A stretch of DNA of 5,034 bases from an uncultured Streptococcus sp. (GTDB taxonomy: Bacteria > Bacillota > Bacilli > Lactobacillales > Streptococcaceae). The stretch lies in NCBI GenBank assembly GCA_900755085.1, contig CAAEFF010000020.1, forward strand, positions 1-5,034, written 5' to 3'. Shown here piece by piece: positions 1-4,616 of the stretch. Below the pieces are notes generated by a model. That model made no database searches and was not told the DNA's origin. It saw only the letters and a list, made by a program, of their open reading frames with translations. The translations under genes were made by a program, and so were the position numbers. Every line of letters starts with the position of its first letter. Positions within the stretch are counted from its first letter, which is position 1.

Positions 1-1
1 A

Positions 2-265
2 TTGCACGGTGGTTCAGGTATTCCTGATGAGCAAATCCAAGCAGCTATCAAACTTGGTGTTGCGAAAGTTAACGTTAACACTGAATGCCAAATCGCATTT
101 GCAAATGCTACTCGTCAATTCGTACGTGAATATGATGCAAACGAAGCAGAATACGACAAGAAGAAACTCTTCGACCCACGTAAATTCTTGAAACCAGGTT
201 TCGAAGCAATTACAGCAGCTGTTGAAGAACGTATCGACGTATTCGGTTCAGAAGGCAAAGCTTAA
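2..265 (+). CDS. fba: Fructose-bisphosphate aldolase class II, C-terminal part (5' end outside window)
   Basis: This is the C-terminal 87 residues of the zinc-dependent aldolase of glycolysis and gluconeogenesis, which interconverts fructose-1,6-bisphosphate with DHAP and glyceraldehyde-3-phosphate in the cytoplasm. The reading frame is open at the window's left edge; the first complete codon, TTG, encodes an internal Leu, not a start. The fragment opens with LHGGSG, which in class II aldolases supplies a zinc-ligand His and a phosphate-binding Gly-Gly-Ser loop. Residues 23-27 (VNVNT) match the Asn-x-Asp/Asn-Thr substrate-binding strand. The tail ends VFGSEGKA, as I recall for streptococcal Fba. 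The full protein is normally about 293 residues, so roughly 205 are missing on the left. Codon choice looks biased to few preferred codons, as expected for an abundant glycolytic enzyme. The stop TAA at 263-265 is followed by a strong terminator, so the gene is not cotranscribed with the hydrolase by default. Confidence 0.96.
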   Translation: MHGGSGIPDEQIQAAIKLGVAKVNVNTECQIAFANATRQFVREYDANEAEYDKKKLFDPRKFLKPGFEAITAAVEERIDVFGSEGKA

Positions 266-275
266 TAAAATCAAG

Positions 276-307
276 AAAACAAGGTCCCGCGTGGATCTTG
301 TTTTTTT
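276..307 (+). terminator. Rho-independent terminator of fba
   Basis: A ten-pair stem (278-287 with 293-302, including one G-U pair) encloses the loop CGCGT. The 3' arm runs directly into a seven-T tract (301-307), and flanking A residues at 276-277 can extend the stem. It starts about 10 nt after the fba stop codon. Confidence 0.93.
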
Positions 308-320
308 GTATTGGGAAAAG

Positions 321-349
321 TTGCTTACAGGCTTTAATTTTTGTACAAT
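321..349 (+). promoter_or_regulatory. Sigma-A promoter of the alpha/beta hydrolase gene
   Basis: The -35 TTGCTT (321-326) is separated by 17 nt from the -10 TACAAT (344-349). The site lies between the fba terminator and the hydrolase start. With normal -10 to +1 spacing, transcription would begin at about 356, which is the A of the proposed ATG, leaving essentially no 5' untranslated leader. Confidence 0.72.
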
Positions 350-355
350 ATGGTT

Positions 356-1288
356 ATGAAAAAAATTAAACAGTTTAGCTGGTTCATTCTTGCTTTTCTT
401 ATCCTTTTTCTAGGAGGTACATTTGGTTTCCACCAACTTAGTTTGCAAAAAGAAAGTAAGCTCCTCATGCCTATAGGTAAGGAGGTTGTAGTCAATGGAC
501 ATCAAATGAATGTATACATTAAAGGTGAAGGATCTGAAACGATAGTATTTCTTTCAGGTGCAGGTATTGCTTCACCTATATTAGACTTTAAGAATCTATT
601 GGACCCTCTATCAAAAAAATTCAAAGTAGTCGTCGTAGAGCGAGCGGGATATGGTTTTAGTGAAGATAGTGACCAATCCAGAGATGTGATGACGGTTCTT
701 TCTGAAACTCGTCAAGCTTTGTCTCAAGCCGAAGTTTCGGGACCTTATGTGATTGTTTCGCATTCGATGGCTAGTCTTGAAAGTCTGGCTTGGCAAGAGA
801 AATATCCTGATGAAGTGAAAGCCTTGGTTGGTCTGGATTGGGCATTACCAGCAAGTTATGAGGATTTAAAGGACAATCAGGTCTTGCTTACTGTGGCTTA
901 TTGGAGCAGTAAGATTGGCTTATTACGCTATTTCCCTGAGTCCTTTTATATAAAAAATCCAATTCTGACTGAAACTGAACGGCAACAATATAAATTACTA
1001 GCATATAAGCAGTTGATGTCACAAGCCATGCTTCATGAATCCCGTTTGGCAAAGGAAAATGCCAAGAAAGTTCCCTCTAGCATCAATCCGAAAATTCCAG
1101 CCTTACTCCTAGTTTCTAACGGTGAAGGCACGACCTTTATCCAATCAGAGTGGCAACGTTATGCAGAGAGATTTGCAAGCGATCAGTCTAATGTTCGAGT
1201 CGTATATATGAATGCGCCTCACGACCTCTATCATTATCAAAGCGATGCTATTGTTTCTCGCATTAAAGAATTTTTGGAGAATAATTGA
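356..1288 (+). CDS. Membrane-anchored alpha/beta hydrolase
   Basis: The 310-residue protein is a predicted serine hydrolase of the alpha/beta fold; its substrate is unknown. Residues 1-6 carry three lysines and 8-25 form one hydrophobic helix. There is no lipobox, so it reads as an uncleaved signal anchor with the catalytic domain outside the membrane. Fold landmarks follow in order: TIVFLSGAG (62-70), a strand with an oxyanion-type turn; VVVVERAGYGFS (91-102), the usual 'D-R-x-G-x-G-x-S' segment with Glu for Asp; the nucleophile elbow VSHSMA with Ser137; and His289 in NAPHDLYHY as the likely catalytic base. The elbow is S-H-S-M-A rather than G-x-S-x-G. The third triad member is not obvious: Glu257 or Asn255 in LLVSNGEG, or Asp161, are candidates. 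A longer reading would begin at ATG 350 or TTG 341, but those overlap or precede the -10 box. No Shine-Dalgarno precedes any candidate start, so ATG 356 with leaderless translation is preferred. The gene is flanked by terminators on both sides and is probably monocistronic. Confidence 0.87.
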   Translation: MKKIKQFSWFILAFLILFLGGTFGFHQLSLQKESKLLMPIGKEVVVNGHQMNVYIKGEGSETIVFLSGAGIASPILDFKNLLDPLSKKFKVVVVERAGYGFSEDSDQSRDVMTVLSETRQALSQAEVSGPYVIVSHSMASLESLAWQEKYPDEVKALVGLDWALPASYEDLKDNQVLLTVAYWSSKIGLLRYFPESFYIKNPILTETERQQYKLLAYKQLMSQAMLHESRLAKENAKKVPSSINPKIPALLLVSNGEGTTFIQSEWQRYAERFASDQSNVRVVYMNAPHDLYHYQSDAIVSRIKEFLENN

Positions 1289-1390
1289 GGGCTTAAAAAT
1301 CCATTGGGACCGATGATAATAATTAAATGCTGAAGGATTAACAGTAGAATCGTTAATTTTCTCGATTAAAAAAATTCTTTTTCTTAACAA

Positions 1391-1418
1391 TAAGCCTGCC
1401 CCTAAGGGCAGGTTTTTT
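1391..1418 (+). terminator. Rho-independent terminator downstream of the hydrolase gene
   Basis: A perfect seven-pair GC-rich stem (CCTGCCC at 1395-1401 with GGGCAGG at 1406-1412) has the loop CTAA and is followed by six Ts (1413-1418). It lies about 100 nt after the hydrolase stop, so the mRNA has an unusually long 3' tail, or the tail belongs to a separate short transcript. In the 1289-1390 tail I see only weak short pairings (for example AATCG 1348-1352 with CGATT 1363-1367) and no convincing gene. Confidence 0.93.
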
Positions 1419-1429
1419 GGTGTTTTAAG

Positions 1430-1464
1430 GAAACTATTTAACAGAATTTTTGATTAAAAGTTTC
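1430..1464. repeat. AT-rich inverted repeat upstream of the exporter promoter
   Basis: GAAACT (1430-1435) pairs with AGTTTC (1459-1464), and inside it TTTAA (1437-1441) pairs with TTAAA (1454-1458). A1436 is bulged and the loop is 12 nt, giving eleven pairs. It has no U-tract after it and lies about 45 nt upstream of the exporter -35. It could be an operator-like element or chance in AT-rich DNA. Confidence 0.35.
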
Positions 1465-1499
1465 ATTTTAAGAGAGAAATCTCCAATTTCATAATCTAT

Positions 1500-1514
1500 A
1501 AGCAAACGCTTGCA
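1500..1514 (+). promoter_or_regulatory. cre-like site (possible CcpA operator)
   Basis: AAGCAAACGCTTGCA is a near-palindrome around a central CG. Compared with the catabolite-responsive element consensus WTGNAANCGNWNNCW it differs only at the second position (A for T). It overlaps the first five bases of the exporter -35 hexamer (1510-1515), where CcpA binding would block RNA polymerase and cause carbon catabolite repression. The match is by eye; a site of this degeneracy can occur by chance. Confidence 0.45.
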
Positions 1515-1538
1515 TTCCTTTTTTTATTAGATTATAAT
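1510..1538 (+). promoter_or_regulatory. Sigma-A promoter of the ABC exporter operon
   Basis: TTGCAT (1510-1515) and a perfect TATAAT (1533-1538) are separated by 17 nt, predicting transcription from about 1545. The resulting leader before the ATPase ATG is about 100 nt and contains a short upstream ORF. The overlap of the -35 with a cre-like palindrome suggests repression by sugar availability. Confidence 0.8.
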
Positions 1539-1597
1539 AGGTTGGTATAAAGCCTTCTGTAATAATATTGAGAAGATGTAGAAAGTAAGGATTTAGT

Positions 1598-1645
1598 ATG
1601 TTTGTAGTCAAAAATACAATGTTGCTTCTTACGATAGGGAGATAA
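1598..1645 (+). CDS. Candidate 15-residue leader peptide (upstream ORF)
   Basis: This tiny ORF sits in the leader of the exporter operon and encodes MFVVKNTMLLLTIGR. It has an AAGGA Shine-Dalgarno (1587-1591) with a 6-nt gap to its ATG. The peptide is a hydrophobic stretch with a basic end. Its TAA (1643-1645) falls 2 nt before the ATPase ATG, and the ATPase ribosome-binding site (AGGGAG, 1636-1641) lies within its last codons. Ribosomes translating it would therefore cover or pass over the ATPase initiation region, which suits translational coupling or stall-dependent control. I see no clear alternative hairpin pair that would prove attenuation. No homologue is recognised; it could be a chance ORF. 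Confidence 0.4.
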   Translation: MFVVKNTMLLLTIGR

Positions 1646-1647
1646 AT

Positions 1648-2640
1648 ATGGCAATGATAGAAGTGGAACATCTTCGGAAAAATTTTGTGAAGACAGTTAA
1701 GGAGCCGGGGTTAAAGGGAGCCTTGCGCTCCTTTATTCATCCTGAAAAGCAGACCTTTGAAGCGGTCAAAAATTTGACATTTGAAGTTCCAAAAGGGCAG
1801 ATTTTAGGATTTATCGGGGCAAATGGTGCTGGAAAGTCAACCACCATCAAAATGCTGACAGGAATTTTGAAGCCCACATCTGGCTTTTGTCGGATTAACG
1901 GCAAGATTCCCCAGGATAATCGCCAAGATTATGTCAAGGATATTGGAGTCGTTTTCGGACAACGCACCCAGCTATGGTGGGATTTGGCTCTGCAAGAGAC
2001 CTACACGGTTTTGAAAGAGATCTATGATGTACCGGACTCGCTTTTCCATAAGCGCATGGACTTTTTGAATGAAGTTTTGGATTTGAAGGAATTTATCAAG
2101 GATCCTGTGCGGACTCTTTCACTAGGTCAACGGATGCGGGCGGATATTGCGGCTTCCTTGCTTCACAATCCAAAAGTTCTCTTTTTAGATGAACCGACTA
2201 TTGGTTTGGATGTGTCGGTCAAGGACAACATTCGTCGGGCCATTACTCAGATTAATCAGGAGGAAGAGACAACTATTCTCTTGACTACTCATGATTTGAG
2301 TAATATTGAGCAACTCTGTGATCGGATTTTTATGATTGATAAGGGGCAAGAGATTTTTGATGGGACGGTGAGCCAGCTCAAGGAGACCTTTGGCAAGATG
2401 AAGACTCTCTCTTTCGATCTGATACCAGGTCAAAGTCATCTCATCTCTCACTATGAAGGCTTGCCTGATATGACCATTGATAGGCAAGGAAATAGCCTGA
2501 CTATTGAATTTGATAGTTCCCGCTACCAGTCGGCCGATATTATCAAGCAAACCTTATCTGATTTTGAAGTCCGTGATTTAAAGATGGTAGATACGGATAT
2601 TGAAGATATTATCCGTCGCTTCTATCGAAAGGAGCTCTAA
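1648..2640 (+). CDS. ABC-2 type exporter, ATP-binding subunit (COG4586-like)
   Basis: The 330-residue cytoplasmic ATPase would power export by the two permeases encoded next to it. Motifs are in the expected order: Walker A GANGAGKST (57-65), Q-loop region VVFGQRTQLWWDL (101-113), ABC signature LSLGQ (157-161), Walker B with catalytic Glu KVLFLDEP (176-183; D181, E182), D-loop GLD (186-188) and H-loop His215 in LLTTHD. The long stretch before Walker A (residues 15-35, with LRSFIHPEK) and the GQRTQLWWDL segment are typical of the COG4586 family, which pairs with COG4587 and COG3694 permeases. Residues from about 250 to 330 form an extra C-terminal domain beyond the nucleotide-binding fold. The start ATG 1648 has AGGGAG (1636-1641) at a 6-nt spacing; a second in-frame ATG at 1654 is less well spaced. 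The family is often labelled 'daunorubicin resistance-like', but that label does not establish the substrate. Confidence 0.93.
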   Translation: MAMIEVEHLRKNFVKTVKEPGLKGALRSFIHPEKQTFEAVKNLTFEVPKGQILGFIGANGAGKSTTIKMLTGILKPTSGFCRINGKIPQDNRQDYVKDIGVVFGQRTQLWWDLALQETYTVLKEIYDVPDSLFHKRMDFLNEVLDLKEFIKDPVRTLSLGQRMRADIAASLLHNPKVLFLDEPTIGLDVSVKDNIRRAITQINQEEETTILLTTHDLSNIEQLCDRIFMIDKGQEIFDGTVSQLKETFGKMKTLSFDLIPGQSHLISHYEGLPDMTIDRQGNSLTIEFDSSRYQSADIIKQTLSDFEVRDLKMVDTDIEDIIRRFYRKEL

Positions 2641-2641
2641 G

Positions 2642-3460
2642 ATGGTCAAATTGTGGAGACGTTATAAACCCTTTATCAATGCAGGGATTCAGGAGTTGAT
2701 TAGCTATCGAGTCAACTTTATTCTCTATCGGATTGGTGATGTCATGGGGGCTTTTGTGGCTTTTTATCTCTGGAAGGCTGTCTTTGATTCTTCGCAAGAG
2801 TCCTTGATTCAAGGCTTCAGTATGGCAGATATCACTCTCTACATCATCATGAGTTTTGTGACCAATCTTTTGACCAGGTCTGATAGCTCCTTTATGATTG
2901 GGGAGGAGGTCAAGGATGGCTCCATTATCATGCGCTTGCTGAGACCAGTGCATTTTGCGGCCTCTTACCTTTTCACCGAACTTGGCTCCAAGTGGTTGAT
3001 TTTTATCTCTGTTGGACTGCCATTTTTAAGTGTCATGGTTTTGATGAAAATCTTATCTGGGCAAGGTATTGTAGAAGTGCTGGGATTAACTGTCCTTTAT
3101 CTCTTTAGCTTAACTCTGGCTTATCTGATTAACTTTTTCTTTAATATCTGCTTTGGATTTTCAGCCTTTGTATTTAAAAATTTATGGGGTTCCAATCTAC
3201 TCAAGACTTCTATAGTGGCCTTTATGTCTGGCAGTTTGATTCCCTTGACGTTTTTTCCAAAGGTGGTTTCAGATATTCTCTCCTTATTGCCATTTTCATC
3301 CTTGATTTACACTCCGGTCATGATTATTGTTGGGAAATACGATGCCAGTCAGATTCTTCAAGCACTCGCGTTGCAGTTTTTCTGGCTTATAGTGATGGTG
3401 GGCTTGTCTCAGTTGATTTGGAAACGAGTCCAGTCATTTATCACCATTCAGGGAGGTTAG
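2642..3460 (+). CDS. ABC-2 family exporter permease 1 (COG4587-like)
   Basis: The 272-residue integral membrane protein should be one half of the translocation pore. About six hydrophobic segments can be seen, at roughly 24-47, 62-77, 117-137, 145-177, 187-205 and 238-260, plus a shorter hydrophobic stretch near 218-230. After the second segment comes a conserved-looking cytoplasmic motif, GEEVKDGSIIMRLLRPVHF (87-105), of the form 'G-x-hydrophobic-x-x-L-x-R-P-h', which is shared with the second permease (RPINPL). In the ABC2_membrane_6 family this region probably contacts the ATPase. ATG 2642 was chosen because AAAGGAG (2628-2634) lies 7 nt upstream. The in-frame extension back to 2600 overlaps the ATPase end and lacks such support. 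The gene starts 1 nt after the ATPase stop, indicating translational coupling. The substrate cannot be inferred. Confidence 0.9.
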   Translation: MVKLWRRYKPFINAGIQELISYRVNFILYRIGDVMGAFVAFYLWKAVFDSSQESLIQGFSMADITLYIIMSFVTNLLTRSDSSFMIGEEVKDGSIIMRLLRPVHFAASYLFTELGSKWLIFISVGLPFLSVMVLMKILSGQGIVEVLGLTVLYLFSLTLAYLINFFFNICFGFSAFVFKNLWGSNLLKTSIVAFMSGSLIPLTFFPKVVSDILSLLPFSSLIYTPVMIIVGKYDASQILQALALQFFWLIVMVGLSQLIWKRVQSFITIQGG

Positions 3461-3461
3461 T

Positions 3462-4247
3462 ATGAAAAAATATCAACGCATGCATCTGATTTTTATCAGA
3501 CAATACATCAAGCAAATTATGGAATACAAGGTGGATTTTGTGGTAGGTGTGTTGGGAGTCTTTCTGACTCAAGGCCTAAACCTCTTGTTTCTCAATGTCA
3601 TCTTTCAACACATCCCCTCGCTAGAAGGTTGGACCTTTCAAGAGATTGCCTTTATCTATGGATTTTCCTTAATTCCAAAGGGATTAGATCATCTCTTTTT
3701 TGACAATCTCTGGGCTTTAGGTCAACGACTAGTTCGAAAAGGGGAGTTTGACAAGTATCTGACTCGTCCTATCAATCCTCTCTTTCACATCCTCGTTGAG
3801 ACCTTTCAGATTGATGCCTTGGGTGAACTTTTGGTCGGTGGCATTCTATTAGGAACAACAGTAACTAGCATCGCTTGGACTCTTCCAAAATTCCTGCTTT
3901 TCCTAGTTTGTATTCCTTTTGCGACCTTGATTTACACTTCTTTAAAAATCGCGACAGCCAGCATCGCTTTTTGGACCAAGCAGTCAGGTGCCATGATTTA
4001 CATTTTTTATATGTTTAATGATTTTGCTAAGTACCCGATTTCCATTTACAATTCGCTCCTTCGTTGGTTAATTAGCTTTATTGTACCTTTCGCCTTTACG
4101 GCCTACTATCCTGCCAGCTATTTCTTGCAGGGCAAGGATGGGCTCTTTAACATTGGTGGTTTAATTCTAATTTCCCTTGTCTTCTTTGTCATTTCTTTGA
4201 AACTATGGGACAAGGGCTTAGATGCCTACGAAAGTGCGGGTTCGTAA
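3462..4247 (+). CDS. ABC-2 family exporter permease 2 (COG3694-like)
   Basis: The 261-residue membrane protein is the presumed partner of permease 1 in a heterodimeric channel. Hydrophobic segments lie near 24-49, 58-78, 118-138, 141-170, 197-215 and 230-248. LVRKGEFDKYLTRPINPLF (90-108) corresponds to the RLLRPVHF region of permease 1. Family features of COG3694 include the FAKYPISIY segment (188-196), IVPFAFTAYYPASYFL (207-222) and the C-terminal GLDAYESAGS. The start ATG 3462 is 1 nt after the previous stop, with GGGAGG (3451-3456) 5 nt upstream. The two permeases are clearly different proteins rather than a recent duplication, which fits the three-gene layout known for this exporter family. 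It is followed by the operon terminator. Confidence 0.9.
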   Translation: MKKYQRMHLIFIRQYIKQIMEYKVDFVVGVLGVFLTQGLNLLFLNVIFQHIPSLEGWTFQEIAFIYGFSLIPKGLDHLFFDNLWALGQRLVRKGEFDKYLTRPINPLFHILVETFQIDALGELLVGGILLGTTVTSIAWTLPKFLLFLVCIPFATLIYTSLKIATASIAFWTKQSGAMIYIFYMFNDFAKYPISIYNSLLRWLISFIVPFAFTAYYPASYFLQGKDGLFNIGGLILISLVFFVISLKLWDKGLDAYESAGS

Positions 4248-4260
4248 AAGGAAGAATCTC

Positions 4261-4287
4261 AAAGCCTTATCTCAGGAAAGGCTTTTT
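4261..4287 (+). terminator. Rho-independent terminator of the ABC exporter operon
   Basis: AAAGCCTT (4261-4268) pairs perfectly with AAGGCTTT (4278-4285) around a 9-nt loop, and the 3' arm ends in a five-T run (4283-4287). It begins 13 nt after the permease 2 stop codon. Confidence 0.88.
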
Positions 4288-4307
4288 CTAATGGAGATGA
4301 AAATTTC

Positions 4308-4335
4308 TTGACATCTATTCTCAGAGTGCTATACT
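4308..4335 (+). promoter_or_regulatory. Promoter of tRNA-Thr
   Basis: A consensus -35 TTGACA (4308-4313) is followed after 16 nt by TATACT (4330-4335), which is preceded by an extended -10 TGC (4327-4329). Initiation is predicted near 4342, about 6 nt before the mature tRNA 5' end, so the 5' leader would be very short. The strength fits a stable-RNA promoter. Confidence 0.85.
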
Positions 4336-4347
4336 AAGAAGGTAATC

Positions 4348-4420
4348 GCCGATTTAGCTCAGTTGGTAGAGCAACGCACTCGTAACGCGTAGGTCACAGG
4401 TTCGATCCCTGCAATCGGCA
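4348..4420 (+). tRNA. tRNA-Thr (anticodon CGU)
   Basis: The 73-nt cloverleaf decodes ACG. The acceptor stem is GCCGATT (4348-4354) with AATCGGC (4413-4419) and discriminator A4420. The D stem is GCTC with GAGC (4357-4360 and 4369-4372). The anticodon loop is CTCGTAA (4379-4385), with CGT at 4381-4383 and A at position 37. The T arm has the TTCGATC loop (4401-4407). The terminal CCA is not encoded and must be added post-transcriptionally. Two stem positions are A-C mismatches: 31-39 (A4378/C4386) and 49-65 (A4396/C4412). The rest pairs normally, so it still looks like a functional tRNA. The gene has its own promoter and terminator and stands alone. Confidence 0.95.
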
Positions 4421-4441
4421 TAGGAAGAAACAGCTTTGAAG

Positions 4442-4496
4442 GAGTGAGACGACGAATGATGGTGATAACCGATTCGTTCTGTCTCGCTCTTTTTTT
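4442..4496 (+). terminator. Hairpin terminator of tRNA-Thr (element A, related to repeat at 4937)
   Basis: GAGTGAGAC (4442-4450) pairs with GTCTCGCTC (4481-4489, one G-U pair), and CGAAT (4453-4457) pairs with ATTCG (4472-4476) above an asymmetric internal loop. Seven Ts follow (4490-4496). It lies 21 nt after the tRNA 3' end and should terminate the precursor. Its arms resemble the reverse complement of the hairpin at 4941-4988, so it may be a repeat-derived terminator. Confidence 0.85.
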
Positions 4497-4527
4497 GACC
4501 GCATAGGCGCCATTTTTGACCGCTTAG
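4492..4527 (+). repeat. Tandem 15-nt direct repeat, TTTTTGACCGC(A/T)TAG
   Basis: Copy 1 is at 4492-4506 and copy 2 at 4513-4527. They are identical at 14 of 15 positions with a 21-nt period, about two helical turns. The first copy begins inside the T-tract of the tRNA terminator; the second forms the left half of a palindrome upstream of the next promoter. Confidence 0.7.
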
Positions 4528-4533
4528 TCAAAA
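4514..4533. promoter_or_regulatory. Palindrome TTTTGAC-N6-GTCAAAA, candidate regulator-binding site
   Basis: A perfect 7-bp inverted repeat (4514-4520 and 4527-4533) with a 6-nt spacer ends 4 nt before the -35 of the small membrane protein promoter. That is the typical place for an activator dimer, or for a repressor acting next to the polymerase. It has no U-tract, so it is unlikely to be a terminator. The cognate regulator is unknown. Confidence 0.5.
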
Positions 4534-4537
4534 GTCC

Positions 4538-4566
4538 TTGTCTCCATAGGTGCTCTCTGCTATCAT
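4538..4566 (+). promoter_or_regulatory. Promoter of the small membrane protein gene
   Basis: TTGTCT (4538-4543) and TATCAT (4561-4566) are separated by 17 nt, with an extended -10 TGC at 4558-4560. Initiation is predicted near 4573, leaving a leader of about 44 nt. The palindrome at 4514-4533 lies directly upstream. Confidence 0.75.
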
Positions 4567-4616
4567 AGAATCATCAAAGGAAGCAATACTTCCAATTAAT
4601 AAAAACGAGGTATATG

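Noticed and set aside
341..355. Upstream start codons for the hydrolase (TTG 341, ATG 350)
   Set aside because: Both overlap or immediately follow the -10 box and precede the predicted transcription start, and neither has a Shine-Dalgarno.
412..508. AGGAGG (412-417) and AAGGAGG (479-485) inside the hydrolase gene as internal ribosome-binding sites
   Set aside because: The first has no well-spaced in-frame start. The second leads to an out-of-frame ATG at 495 that stops after four codons. Starting at Met51 would remove the anchor, with a 20-nt gap.
1424..1442. CiaR-type box (TTTAAG-N5-TTTAAG)
   Set aside because: The spacer is 7 nt and the second half is TTTAAC, so the repeat spacing is wrong for the known motif.
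1592..1620. A second promoter with TACAAT at 1615-1620
   Set aside because: Its only -35 candidate at the right distance is TTTAGT, and it would start within the leader ORF; the promoter at 1510-1538 is far better.
2185..2550. Open frame on the minus strand opposite the ATPase gene
   Set aside because: It lies wholly inside a motif-complete ATPase gene, and its translation shows no recognisable domain.
2600..2641. Longer N-terminus for permease 1 starting at 2600
   Set aside because: It overlaps the ATPase end by 41 nt without a Shine-Dalgarno, whereas ATG 2642 has AAAGGAG 7 nt upstream and gives the expected protein start.
4348..4420. tRNA-Thr as an integration attachment site
   Set aside because: No integrase gene and no duplicated 3' tRNA segment is visible to the right within the window.
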